A DNA stretch of 64,000 nucleotides from Beaufortia kweichowensis (GCA_019155185.1 CM032801.1:5633351-5697350), one strand, 5' to 3'; numbered from the stretch's first letter, positions 23,813 to 37,582 are shown. Notes: generated from the sequence alone by a model not told the origin. Numbers and translations: made by a program.

Positions 23813-26800
23813 ATAGCATAAATTTAACAATGAAATTATAGTAATAGGTTGACTGTAATAAAAAGTTTTCTTAAAAATGCTAGTAATATGAATAAAATGA
23901 GAATTGTTTCTGAAAACAATAGGTATAACAATTAAAACATCTGCTCACATTAACAAAAAAATCATTAGATTTCATTACAGTTTTAAACATATACTTGATA
24001 TAACTTGATGACCCAAATATGCCAGAAAGAGATTCACCCACATTGTGAATTATTTAACATCTCTCCTCCCAGATATCAGAGTAAAAAGCTTCAAAGCGTC
24101 CTTCAGCAGTAATTCTGTGATTAGGCCGGTAATGACGGTTCTCTCTGCACACAGATGTGAGCGTGTGCAGCAGTAACCCGTGTCAGAACGGTGCCACCTG
24201 TGTGGAGAATCTCAACCAGTACAAGTGCACCTGTCCACACAACTGGAGTGGAAGCCACTGCCAGTATCAGACTCAAACAGGTCTGTTTTTACATTGTTAC
24301 TTTTGTATGTGCTATATACTGTATGCGTAACAAAAAAATGTTGTCTGGTGCACCCTTTACCCTGTTTTATGGTCTACAAACTAAAGCATGCAAGCGTATG
24401 ATTATCAACATTGATCTTATTTGTGGCTCTGTGGTTTAATTTACCTTTCCTCATACTCGCAGCTCCTCCGGAATGGAGCGTCATGAATGATCCGGCCTTC
24501 AGCCGCAAACCTCGATGTGCAAAAGTGGACCGTGCCCAGCACTGTAGCTGTGACGCTGGCTTTCACATGAGCGGAACCTCAGACAACAGCATCTGCCAGG
24601 GTGGGTTTTACATATATATTTAAATATTTTATAAAATGCATTAAAAAAATAATTGGTCCATTAGTAACTGATGTGGTCAACAATGTAGATTATTTTAGAT
24701 CGATCTTAGAACATGTACAATAAGAGACTAGTTCATTATGTCAGCATGAGAAATCAAAATATTTAACCATGTGTTTACAGATGTGAATGAATGTGAGGTG
24801 TATAAGACAGAGCGTGGAGGACCTTTGTGCGCTCATGCCTGTGTAAATGTCCCGGGATCTTACCACTGTTCCTGTCCCATCGGTTACAAACTTCTCGCTG
24901 ATGGAAGGAGCTGTGAGGGTAAGAGGGAGTTCGGTCACCGTCATGGTTCAAATACTCAAAAAGTAAGGTATTTTAGTTTATCTATGACACTTTAACCTCC
25001 AAAGAACCCAAAAATGGGTATTTATAGGAAAAGGTTTCTGTGTGGGAACCATAAACTGCTGGAAAGAACCTTCATTTGTATATTAGATGTAAAAAAGCAA
25101 CAGGCACATTCTGTGAAAGACATTTGGACAAACACCTTCAGGGGTAAATAAAGCGGGTGAATTAAGATGAATAATAAGAGTGTGGAAGGGAAGTGGTTGA
25201 CTCAGTTTTTGGCTTGTGTAAAGTTGGGAGTGAAGTTAAAGGAGTTCTTCTGGGTGGTTTTCAGAGGGCTGGTTTTAAACACAGGACTTTATCACCCGGG
25301 GCTGTAGTATTAGTGGATCAATTTGGAATGTTTCCTTGTTTAATATTTTTAATTTAGCCTCAAGTTAAATGATTTCAATCCTTATTTTTCCATCAGTCCA
25401 TGGAGTAAATTTCAAAGGTGAACAGAGCTCCAGTTTAAAATGTAGAGCATTTCATCGTAGCATCACGTGGGTTATACCCTCTAAAAAAAAGTGCTATGGT
25501 GTAAATATGTAAAATATGTTTCCAACTCCATTTCCATCCCTGATTATATATCCCATTTAAAATACAAATTGCCAGTTTCAAAGCTTCTTTCCTCACCGAG
25601 GGATGATCTCACTTAGATACCCAGCCAGGAGAACATCTAACATAAATCAAGTTTAAAGGCAATATAAACAATCCCAACTTACCTCTCAGGTAGCCACAAT
25701 TTCCAGCTCTTTTCCTCTCTGACTCTCTATTTCCTCTGGGCCATCCAGATGTGGACGAATGTCTTACACAACAACACAACTGCAGCCGTGGCACCACCTG
25801 TATCAACACCGGAGGAGGTTTCCAGTGCGTGAACCCAGAGTGCCCGCGATCACAGGCCAACGTCAGCTATGTCAAGACCTCACCTTTGTGAGCACACACA
25901 GGGTTTTTATGCACATAATGACTTGAATATTGTACTGTATATTTTATACATATTGTATTGTATATCCCTCACCCTACCCCTAAACCTAACCCACACAATT
26001 GTTTTGCATTTTCAATTTCAATTTAGTATTTAGCCATTTGCCTTATGGGGACCAAAAAATCACTGGTATTACTCTTTGTGGGACAAATTGGTCCCAAAAC
26101 ACTCACTCCAACACACAACAGCACACACACACACATCAACACACAAAAACATCAACACACATACAATCCAACACACATGCACACAACACCACACATACAA
26201 TACAAAACACACATATACACACACAAAAAATCACATATACACACACACAATCCAACACACATGCATACAACAGTGCACATACCAACAGACACACTAACAC
26301 ACACATATACACAATCCAACACACATGCACACAACACCACACATACAATTCAACACACACATATACACACACAAAAAAACACATATACACACACACAATC
26401 CAACACACATGCACACAACACCACACATACAATACAAAACACACATATACACACACAAAAATCACATATACACACACACAATCCAACACACATGCATACA
26501 ACAGTGCACATACCAACAGACACACTAACACACACATATACACACAATCCAACACACATGCATACAACAGTGCACATACCAACAGACACACTAACACACA
26601 CAATCCAACACACATGCACACAACACCACGCATACAATTCAACACACACATATACACACACACACACAAAAAACACATATATACACACACACAATCCAAC
26701 ACACATGCATACAACAGGCGCACATACCAACAGACACACTAACACACACAATCCAACACACATGCACACACACACACAATTCAACACATACATTCAACAC

Positions 26801-28071
26801 ACACATATACACACACACACACAAAAAAACACATATATACACACACACAATCCAACACACATGCATACAACAGCGCACATACCAACAGACACACTAACAC
26901 ACACAATCCAACACACATGCACACAACACCACGCATACAATTCAACACACACATATACACACACACACACAAAAAAACACATATATACACACACACAATC
27001 CAACACACATGCATACAACAGCGCACATACCAACAGACACACTAACACACACATACACACACAATCCAACACACATGCACAACAGCAGTGAGTAATCACA
27101 ATCGAAGTGAGTAAAAATGACAATTACTATTCAGATGTACATTTTTTAATCAATACTAGTTGATAAACTTACCAGTCTTTCATGTTGATTTTATAATGCT
27201 GTCTAGTTTTGGAAAAGAGCTATACCAGCTATACCTCACTTTATGAACAACAGACATTTAATGTACTACAAAGCTTCTTCTCTATGAGAAAACAAGACCA
27301 AAAAAGCAAAGTGTGTTTTCTGGTTTCCATAGCAAACACATGTGCGTCTCTTAGTGGGCACTGGGGACTAATGTCTCTCTACATCACTTGCCACTTGCTT
27401 GCGGTATCATTGAAGTAGCCTACAATCATTTATTTTTCTTGCATGACACTTTTATTCTTGTTTATGATGTAAGCTGTTTGTTAAGCTGACTTGAGCTCTG
27501 AATAGCCCCTTTGTGTCCTGCAAAATGTGAGAAGCTGTACGTCACTAGACCTTGAAGCTTTTAGGCACTCGTGCATTTCTTTGAAACAATGGCCCATGGT
27601 AAGATCATGAATACTGAAAGCAAAGTTTATGAAGTGTACTAAACTACGGTAGTCACGATTTCTTTCACAAATACATTTTCTGCCTTCTACTACAGCCAGT
27701 GTGAAAGAAACCCCTGCCCCATGGATAGCCGCTCATGTTCATTTGCTGCAAAGAGCATCTCTTACCATTACCTATCCCTGCCCTCCAATCTGCGAACCCC
27801 TGCCACACTGTTCCGGATGGCCACCGCGACCGCTCCAGGACGGCCGGGTCCGGACAGCCTCCGTTTTGGCATCGCTGGAGGAGGTGACGCCAGGAGCTTA
27901 TTCGTCATGCAGCGTTCAGATCGTCAAACCGGAGAGCTGATCCTGGTTCAACCACTGCGAGGCCCTCAAGAGCTCAGCGTGGAGGTAGAGATGTCCGAAT
28001 ACGCTGACCGCACCTTCCAAGCCAAACATCTGGCCCGTGTCAACCTTCTGGTTTCATCCTATGAGTTTTGA
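17863..28071 (+). CDS. fbln7: Fibulin-7
   Basis: Eight coding exons: 17863-17940, 19167-19329, 20635-20811, 24155-24280, 24463-24600, 24781-24918, 25749-25887, 27696-28071. They sum to 1335 nt, giving 444 aa, and phases are consistent throughout. The start was chosen as the ATG at 17863 because the upstream ATG at 17852 runs into a stop; it gives a signal peptide ([18 protein letters not shown]). Order of domains: coiled coil about 27-80, Sushi/CCP about 82-139 ([18 protein letters not shown]), EGF-like about 141-180, a cysteine-rich EGF-like segment about 181-227, calcium-binding EGF domains about 228-273 (DVNECE) and 274-310 (DVDECL), and the fibulin C-terminal module to 444 ([23 protein letters not shown]). 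A secreted matrix and adhesion glycoprotein. Length and exon number match the family. Introns 3, 6 and 7 carry most of the repeats. Confidence 0.96.
21348..21812. mobile_element. Tc1-like MITE interrupted by a foldback MITE (nested insertion)
   Basis: The outer ends are 'aagaagtttgaacacacctg' (about 21351) and 'ggtgggtctaaacttgtgac' (about 21782), which are near-reverse complements as in Tc1-type inverted repeats. Between them, 21525 to about 21650 starts 'atagttcacccaaaaataaa' and has 'caaaagaagatatttt', the foldback family. So one element inserted in another, in fbln7 intron 3. Confidence 0.55.
22545..22705. mobile_element. Foldback MITE, truncated
   Basis: 'cctgtatatgactctttctt' and 'acacaaaagaagatatttta' are the 5' half of the foldback family; the second arm is missing. 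Confidence 0.55.
23686..23809. repeat. Compound (GT)n/(GA)n microsatellite
   Basis: (GT)n at 23686-23750 and (GA)n at 23767-23809, separated by a short 'catagatagg' linker. It lies in fbln7 intron 3. Confidence 0.97.
25925..26100. repeat. Dispersed repeat next to the CA minisatellite
   Basis: 'ccctaccccTaaacctaacc' and 'ttatggggaccaaaaa...gggacaaattggtccc' have the look of a dispersed fish repeat with a short inverted motif (ggggacc...ggtccc). It directly adjoins the CA-rich array. Confidence 0.45.
26101..27080. repeat. CA-rich minisatellite with higher-order units, about 1 kb
   Basis: The word 'caatccaacacacatgca' recurs about a dozen times at irregular spacing of roughly 55-100 bp. Two flavours alternate: 'acaacaccac(a/g)cataca' and 'acaacag(t/c)gcacatacca'. 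Purine/pyrimidine alternation continues throughout. It lies in fbln7 intron 7. Long open frames of His/Thr or Cys/Val composition across it are artefacts. Confidence 0.95.
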
Positions 28072-28372
28072 AGAGGTGGAGTTATCTGACCAAGTCATCA
28101 CGTGTCTGAAAGGTTGAGAGGGAAAAATGTTTACCTTTGCAAAGTCTGAATGACAGAGTTGTTCATAGACGCAGCTCTGGTTTTGACGTTGAGGTGGCTC
28201 AAAAATGTAAGATGTGGAACGCAGTGTAAAGTAATGCTGTTATAAAAGTGATTTTCCAACTGTAATGTACTCATATAAAAATCATCTTGTGTATGTTTTT
28301 GGTTAAAGGTAAAGTGTGTAATGTTTTGGTTTAAACACTTCATTTTTAGGTTGAAACACTTTCTATCTGTAT

Positions 28373-28760
28373 ATACAGTCAAGACCGAAATTATTCATAC
28401 CCCTGGCAAATTCTGACTTGTACACATTCAACCAGCAAGTTTTTTCTTGATTAGAAATGACACAGGCGTCTCCCAGAAGATAATAAGACGATGTACAAGA
28501 GGCATCATTGTGGAAAAAATTATTACTCATCTTTTATTTACATTTGAACAAAAAGTAGCATGCTTGACTGTAGATCTCTTCTAGTTCTATCTGTATAAAA
28601 GACAAATATTCATAAACATTTTACCCGATGATTTTTTTTTTAAGAAGGTAAACACTGTTACTGTAGCTTTGCTCTGTTTGTTTTGTTTGTTTGAGCTCCA
28701 ACATTCAACTTCTGCCTGTCAAAACAAAAGGGGAAACAATCATTTTTCACGCTAATGGTG
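28373..28760. mobile_element. Tc1-like MITE remnant in the fbln7 3' region
   Basis: It begins 'cagtcaagaccgaaattatt' 'catacccctggca', the classic fish Tc1-related inverted-repeat end, with body words 'aagaggcatcattgtgg'. The right boundary is not clear. It falls between the fbln7 stop and its likely polyadenylation signal. Confidence 0.6.
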
Positions 28761-30779
28761 CAGAAATTCACACTTTATCAACAAATTCACAACAGATTTA
28801 ATAAATTATGGGCAATATTATGCATCTCAACATAAGCAAAGACATTAAATCTTTTGGTTAATACATGTTAAGTAAACATAAACATGATTTCATGGAAGAT
28901 GGCAACAGTTACAATAGTGCTCAAGACAAAAATCAAATGAAACATATTTTAATAGATAGCTTTTAAAATGTTAAAGAACAACATCAGTGAATGTTGAAAG
29001 TTCAGCTTGGAAATCTGTACTGTCAAACAATCCAGTCGATGTTTAAACAGGGTTTCATTAATAACAGCATCTACCTAATAAGTGCATATTTTAATATTTT
29101 ATCTATGTTGGATGTTTTGTATTGAGAATACCTAAACATTTCTATTGTTACTTGTGTTGGTCTTGTTATGTATATCAGGGTTTGTATCTCAAAACTGATA
29201 TCTACTTTATATATTGTTGAATTTTATTTTTGTCTCACACTCTTTCTGAATTAAAGGCAGACATTCAATTTGCTTGGTGTCTGGTTTTATTCTTGCATAA
29301 TCTTAATCATAAATTCTTGCATAATAATCTTCACAAAGATTATTAATCTTAGTAATATGATCAATCACTTCATTAAAATTGATTAATAGGTGAACCGACA
29401 TTAACGTTATTTATGTGTTTGATCTTTCTTGATTTGCAGACTTGTTATTCAGAATGAGAATGGTTTAATATTTTAGCTTGTATGTTTTGAAAGCATTAAA
29501 AATCTTTGTGGCGTTCATTTCCCTTAACAAGATAAATTCCACACTTCTATCCCATCTGACTAGCAGTATGACCTTAGAAATGAGAGGAATGCCAAGAACA
29601 ACAAACATCAGGAAATAAAAGAATATTTCTCAATGTGCTTTTTAATTTAAATTTGTAAAAGAAACATAATGTTGACCACATGTACACTACTCCATCTCCC
29701 CCTGTCTCTCTCAGTGGATTTAACTTGCAATAAGATCAAAAGAAGCACAAGTTTCAAGAAGCACATGTTTTGGGTCAATCTTATAATGACAATCTACTTC
29801 AATGGTCAAACCTTTTCGTAACCATTGTGTAATATCTCTGTTCACTGACTCACTATAAAAGTTTTTAAATGCAGTAGTGTTTGCCAAACAACTAACGTGC
29901 CCAGAGACTTGCATGCAATAAAAATTCAGCTTGATGGCAAAGTGACGAGGAAAGCAGACATTGGGCTTTAAATGAAAGGAGCAGGCACGTTTTATTCTGC
30001 TCCAAACAGTGTGACTGACTTTCATCTGTGGATCACAAAAGGAGGAAGTATGAAATTTTTATGTTGCTCTTTCTAAAAGCCAACAGCTATCAGGGGCTGT
30101 CAGGCTCCAAACTGAAGAAAAACAGCATAAAATCTTTGCTGCCTTTTGCATAAGCATATTAACACTGTATGTGTCTTATGGGTCAGGAAGTGAAATAATG
30201 ATGAACTCACATTGAGGGATAGAGAAATGGGTAAGATGAGGTTATCTTTGATTGGATTTGAGTTTGTGTAGTTAGGCCAAATAATTGAAAAACTAAAATA
30301 AATGTGTTTTTCTGGAAGATTTTAGTCAAGTATTTGTTCAATTACTATCTTTAAATTAAATGCTCAAACCTAAATTTAATGCTCAGAATGTTCACCAATT
30401 ACCTCAAAGACTATTACACATATTTTGTTGTTATTTTGTGGAGGTAAATAATATGTTTGCAGCATTTGTTTTTATTATGTTAAAACAGCACAGATGTGGT
30501 ATTTTGATAAAATAATCTTGTTTAATAATTTTGTAAATAACGTGTTCTTTTATAAACATCTACTCCACTAACACAACAGTCCAAAAACGTTTTATTATCC
30601 CACTTATAAGATAAAATTTGTAGACAGTGTACAGAATTGCACAAATGTACATGAAGTATATAAATAAATAAGTTGTATTACACGCATTGTGTTGGCATGA
30701 CATGAGTATTTATCACATGGTTTGTTACGCCTCCTTGTGGCCTCATTTTAAAAACACGAGAAATGTCACGACCAATTCA

Positions 30780-30850
30780 AGGGATAGTTTTCACAAAAGA
30801 ATAATTCCGACAACATTTACTCACCTTTATATTTACATACAATTGATAAT
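30780..30850. mobile_element. Foldback MITE fragment
   Basis: 'gggatagttttcacaaaaga' then 'acatttactcacctttat' match one end of the foldback family; only this end remains. Confidence 0.4.
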
Positions 30851-32879
30851 TCTTGAAAACTCCTAAATTTGGAGATGAATATTTAGATTTATGCCTGTTT
30901 TTGCCTTCAGGTTATATAAGAAAACCGTACGCGGCTACTTGGCTAAGCGGCGCAGATCGTGCTTTTGCTCGCACTGGTGACGTAATGACGCATGGCGCAA
31001 CTACTTCTGGGTAGTTTTCCTCTTTGAAGCCAAACACAAATCTGTAAATATATATTTTTTTTTTTTTTTTCTTGCTTTATTGTTCGTCTGGTGCATAAAG
31101 TATTATTAATAATATTATATACCTATGTGAAGTTGGCCCCCCACCCAATGCAAAAAATCCCCAAATAACCCATCAGACTGAAATGAATAAACAAAATTCA
31201 GATTTTCATTGTGATAGTGATTTTTTTACCTGTTCCAAGTGACAAAAGCATGAATGAGGGAAGTACAGACCTAAGATCTTAATGTGTGAACGTGTGTCTT
31301 CTATGCACATGTATTAACAGAGAAGGTACTGGAAACACAGGTTTCGGTGCTTAAGATGAAATGTCTCCCTGATGATGGAAATCGAGTAAATCTGAAATAT
31401 AATCCCATCGATCTGTATATACAGTGAGTTTTCTATCACCCTAGGGACATTATGAACTCTGACACAACATATCAGATCTGAAAGAAATAAAGTCTTTATT
31501 GCAACCACATTCATGAGTACAAAACCTGATGAACATGCAAAGGCGACAGATAAGAGACAGACCCTGAGATCTGCAGGACTTCAGGGGTGTTCTGTGACTC
31601 AACAGAGAAACTTTAAATTCAATGACATTATGTGATTGTAAGCAAAGACACAACCATTCAAAGCATTAATGACAAATGACAAAGCCAGAATCATAGAGAT
31701 AAATTAAGCTCATGACCAAAGGAAATCCTAGTTTATAAAATGAATTATAAACCGTTTTGACATGTCACAGAACGTTTAAGACCAGGGAAAAAGGCAATGT
31801 GAAAAACTGAATCACAGACTGTGATACAGCCAAACTCAAGAACAAAGTGTTTTAAAGGCTACAGTATGCAGCTATATGAGTGAATCTCATAAAACCTGCC
31901 ATGTTCCACCCCAAAATCAAAAGAAATTGTATTTTACATGAATGAAGGCATTCATAGCACAAAAATCTTTTTTAATAAAATGTGCATATTCTATACTTTT
32001 GATTTTGGAGGAGAATATAACCTGTTTTTTGTAAGATTCAAGAATATAGAAATTAATACACGTATGCTTTTCCTCAAAAAGAAAAAGTACAATTAAGATT
32101 AAGAGTAATACAGTTACATCCGCCTTTATTATAAAGATTTGCAGCAATTATACCTCTTGAGAGACACGTGCATTTCTCAATATTGGATTTCAGTCTGGAC
32201 TCTTTACAAACAAAAACATTTCAGAAAAATAAAAACAAAATTCAAAACATTTATAATAATAATAATAATAATACTATTCTGCCCATTTAAATTACTCTGT
32301 AGACAAACACACAAACAAACACAAATCCAACACACCTACAGGCATCCTACTATATACATTTCACATTGCGACCAAGAGGGACCTGTATAAAACGGAAAAA
32401 TAACACAGCCAAAGATTGAATTCTAACTGTAGGAAATGTAGAAGACACATTGGTCATTCAACTTGAAGTTCCTCATCACTATTGTTTGTTTTTTCAACTT
32501 ATACTTTCAATGACAAAAAACAAACAAATAAACAAACACAAAAAATGTGCTTAGAATGTTTTAACCACTTTTATCACACACAATTTATCAGCAAAGTTTA
32601 GAAACATAAACTCTTTCCTCTTTGTATAGATCAATGACGACTTGTCTGCTGGACTTTTTGTAAAGTTCAGAAAAAAGAGGTAAGACGTCATATGAAGTTC
32701 AGGTAGTACGGTATTGAGATCGGCTAGAATACCTCCTTCCCTTCAGCATGATTTCTTTAACACCCACCAAGCAACCAGAGCAAAGGCAGAAAACAGTCTG
32801 TGAGTCTGACGCTCGCTCTCTGGTGTGAGTCTGATGCCAGTTACAGGAACAGCATCTCTGGAGGCTTGCCCTTTCAACC

Positions 32880-35800
32880 TCACTCCATCTTCGACATTTC
32901 ATATTTTGTAGTCATGATTTCCTAAGTAAATATCATAAAGAGAATCCTTTATTATTAAAAGACAACATCATTGCTATCAGATAAATAAAGTCCCCAGTGT
33001 GAATAGGTTTACAGGAATGCATTATAATATAAAATAGCAGATAAAATTGAAATAAGACTACGTACCTCATCGGAGTCCAGAAGAACAGGAAGAGCTCTGA
33101 AATAAAACAAGTGAGAATAATTACTCATTTATATTGGAGAAAATAGTTGAAAAGTGCTGTTATAAATAGAAAGACACATACACATCAGTAAGAGAGGTTG
33201 GAATATTCTCCTCCACCCACTTCAAGTCTTCATCCTACAAATAAAATGAAAACTATATTAATATATACTAATATGAAATACAGATGTACAAGACAGTTCA
33301 AATGATTTGTTAACACTGACCGGATTGGCTGCTGTGGGCTTTGCTGTTCCGTTGGTTTCTGTTTTGGCCGGTCTTAATTTTATCCCATCAGCTGATGATG
33401 AAAGAAAATTTAATGAACCCAAACAACACTTATAGTACCAATTCACTACGAGGAACCTCCTGAAATATTTAGCCAGTAATGTGCAACTGACCTAGATTTG
33501 CAGACACCAGGAACTCTTCGATCTCCTCATCATCCGAGTCATCGATGAGAGGTGTAAATGCATATCTGTACACAACATACAGTGAGATTAGAGAACTGTT
33601 TCCAATCTCTAATGAATAGTTAATAGTAAGCGGGCAGATATTGTTTTTTTAAATATACCTTAAGATACATATATTTTACACGTCGACTGCATTGTTAGCT
33701 TAGAAACATGTAAAAGTAAACAAGCATTAGTCAAGTCTCTCAAACGCTTGCCTTTGGTTGTTGGCAGACGGCCTCCACAAAAACATGATGACCAGCAGAA
33801 TAATGGAAAAGAGAAACCTCCAGAAAGCATCATCCACCCATAACTCCATCCAGTCCTGCTAAAAAACACACATCTCTCATTGCTCGTGGAATTCAAGCTG
33901 ATTAAACTTTAGGTGTTTGATTACTTACCGCCTGGCAGTCCGCTAACCGAAACTTCTTTGTAGACCAGACCATGAAAATGATGGAGGCTGAAACAAACCG
34001 CATGTTAGTTAATGTTGTTCACAGATTTCCATCAATAGTATCACATGCTTTGTACTCACCAAGAACAGCAAAGATGAGTGTGTTGGTGAAGTGTCTGTAC
34101 AAAGACAATTTCACAGGATTTCTTCTGAGTTTTAGAGTTTTAATGGTTTGTGCGAGGCTGACAAATATTTGAGATGGAGTTAAGGAAACAGGTCACTGGG
34201 TTAGAATGATCAAGGCTGTTGAGTATTTTCTACCGAATGTATGACAGAAAATATAAAACTGCAAAGCATGTATGTAGAGTATTTTTCACATCCAACTGGC
34301 AAATAAAACCTTTCAGCATAAATAAGCTATCATGCAGACAAAAATGCACCATCACGGCTCATCAAACAGATTGTGTAGGAAAAACCAGAGGAAACCAGCG
34401 CTGCGCGAACACAGCTTTCCAAAAGGATATCCACCAACATAGAGAGGAGTCAAGCAGAGCCAGGGGAATGTTAGCCAGCAGGGCCAGATCAGAGTCTTTA
34501 GCCTGAGATATCCACAGAGATGGGAAAAACCAGGGACAGGATATAGAAGGGAAAAGGTTTAACACCACAAAATGAACTTACCAACCAATGTCTTTACATG
34601 CACAATATTATGATGATAGCTACCAGTTCATTCAGAAGCCCAAAACAAGACAGAAAGGTTTTAACTATTTTGCATGTCCCTGATATGGGCGTCAAAGCAT
34701 AAAGAACCATCGCTGGAACAAGGAGCAAAAATCTAGGTGTACTGATGTTTTTTCTGGCCTTACTTGTTGTTGAGTTATTAAGTGTAATCACATTCATAAT
34801 AAACAAATCTGTTTATGAAATACTGGTGAGTATAACTGGGTTTTCAGGTTAGACTAATGGAAGGATATGATCCAGATGGCAGAAGAATCGAACAGAGCTA
34901 CTATAATGTAAGTGATGAGGGCTGGTCCATTATCTCGACCCTTTCAGACCAACATACAACATCAGAAGATTAAAAAATGAATTCAGATAAACCGGGACAC
35001 TATTTGATCTTGAGATGACTGTTACCTTACTCTATATGATGTCAATATATCATATTAGTTGCTAAAAACATCAACAAACTTACTAATTGGATAGTTCAAT
35101 CTAAAAATCCAATTAAAATATAATACATGTAATTTTTAGTCAAGCATCAAGGGAAACTAAAAATCGGTTGAAGTGACAGTTCAATCTCCATTCTTTGGTC
35201 GGCCTCAAATTATGTGTAATTATGAACAACTGCACATATGAACAAGATTAACATTTACCCCTGTGATCCGTAAAACACCCTCAATGGCAGCAAAGGCAAA
35301 GTAGAGCACGCCCAATCCCACCACTCTGTGCATGACCGTACCCAGACGGGGTCTGAAAACAACAACACCACTGTTATTATCACTAAAACCCATTAATCAC
35401 AGACATTCAACAATCCATGCCAATCCATGTCTTCGTCACTCACTTGACAATCCCATAGCCCAGACTGACAATGACGACCAGCAGACGGGCGAGAGTCCTC
35501 TTCAGAGCGGAGACGAGCTCGGCGAAGATCAGCAGACCCTGAGCTGAAGAGACATTGACTATTAATAAACTATAATCTATTTCAAAAACACAGAGAAAAT
35601 AAAGGTTTTGTGTGTATTTATACTGACATGCTGAGCCCACGCTGTTAGTGTTTTGATATTCAGCACAGAAAACCGCCTTCTCTATCATGCCTAAGAAGAT
35701 GACACCTGCGATCCAGAACTGGATCCTCAGGAGGTCTTTCCAGTAACAGGAGGACCAGACAAACCAAAGCAGAGCGTACAGGATGTACACCACACACATG

Positions 35801-37533
35801 ATCATATAGAACTGAAGAGGAAAGAGCGACAAAGAAATACACATCACATACCGTCACACTACGTCTGCAGTGTTTATGAACATGTTACAGGTGTTACAAG
35901 TTGACTAATAGTGTAAGAAAAACATCTTAAGCACAAAGCTGATGAGCAACTGAATACTCACAACCATGAGAGGCCATTCAGTGACGGAGAGAAAACCGTG
36001 AGTTCCCTTCATCACCACACTGACTGAAATACACAATTCAGATAAGACAGAATCATATGCACTCTGATCACGTAACAGCACTGTTTGCTTTATTAACAGC
36101 AACATTTAATTTATTCAGACATGTATGATAAGAGCATTTAAAGAGTCCTACAGGTTAAATTCCAGTTGACATCCTGTTTGTTTGGGTGAAACGTGACCAC
36201 GAGCAGGTAGGGCCCGTCTCGCCAGGTTGTGGCAATCACATTCGCCTTGCCCAAGAAAAGAATTACAGAAATACAGAATACAGAAATCCATTAATGAAGA
36301 AATCCATAATGATCAATCAGATAATTACGTTAAGTCCTACATAAATGTAATCTGTTAAATCTTACCTTTGCTCTGTACGTTCCAACCTCAGCATCAGGAG
36401 AGCTTGTAAAACTCTCCGCCTTTTATTACAAACAAAGAAATAAAACACGTTTATCTTGAGTGCTTTGACCACAGACAGGCTTTTGTAACAGGTTTGCCAG
36501 TCAACATTTCTACCTGTAATTCGCCGTCCATTGGAGGTGGCTTCACTGTTTTAGGCTCTGCTTTGGATTTCTGCATGTTAAATAATATATTTTAAAAATA
36601 AACATTTAACACATTTTTCTTCACAGAAAAAGAATGCTATTATTCTGTTTAAAATCAAACAATGGAAACATACATTGAGCATGGGGAACATGTGAATGCC
36701 GCTGTGGCAGGATAATGCTTTGTATGCGTGTTGAATATATTCTCCCTGTCCAAAAGGGATCGGGTCCAAACTCATTCCACGACTGAGTGGTGTCTTTTCA
36801 TACAGTTCCTGAACGAGCAAACAAACAGACAAATTAATAACAAAGTATATCAAACCATAGACAATTCATAAGCATCCAAAGGTAACTTGCCTCTATATTG
36901 TTGTACTGATTGTGACATGGGTAATACTTCAAATACCATTGAATCGTGAATGTCACTTCTTCTGGACAACCAAAAGATGAAACTGCAAAGAGACATGACA
37001 GCTTCTTATGTCACTTATGTATTATGTCCAGTTTATGAAGAGATAATCATAATACATACCTTTCAATTCAATGTCTGTGTCTTTATACATGGATTTTCTT
37101 AATAATAAAGGTCTTGAGGTCTGGAAAAGAAAAACAGTTAAATTCTACAGTGTTTCAATTTATTTGTAAAGCTATTGCTGCTCCAAAGCAGCAAAATATC
37201 ACAAACAGAATTAAACGATACATATAAACAAATGACAATTAAAAATGTCAAAATGGTTCTCTCTTGTACTTTTTTGAGGGAGTGCTCAGTCAGTTGTAAA
37301 CCAAAGAGGTATAATATGTCATTGTCTTACTGTGACAGCCACTGGAAACCTCAGAGGAAAAATTCGAGAAGTCTTTAAATATTTGATAAGTTCTTGTGTC
37401 ACATAGTCTTACGCAGACCATTTGCATGCTCAAAGGTGACGATATGATGACAAACAGGCAGATTAGGTGGAAATAAATGTTTATGTATGTCTGTTTAACA
37501 CTGTATAACGTTTTTCAGCCCTGTTCTGTGTAC

Positions 37534-37582
<49 letters not shown>

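Larger units (their letters stand above)
28072..32879. other. Intergenic interval between fbln7 and tmem87b 3' ends
   Basis: The fbln7 3' UTR probably runs to the ATTAAA at about 29251, which is followed by a GT-rich stretch. The tmem87b 3' UTR enters from the right (AATAAA on the minus strand as TTTATT at about 32124 and 31493). The middle, about 29300-31400, is AT-rich with a poly-T run near 31054 and a short CpG-richer patch at about 30930-31020. No convincing gene or RNA was seen. Confidence 0.55.

Noticed and set aside
26101..27080. CRISPR-like array
   Set aside because: Repeats are irregular low-complexity CA units in a vertebrate intron, without constant repeats or unique spacers.
26045..27091. 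Open frame of 348 codons (His/Thr rich) and several Cys/Val-rich frames on the other strand
   Set aside because: They are translations of the CA-rich minisatellite; low complexity, present in many frames on both strands.
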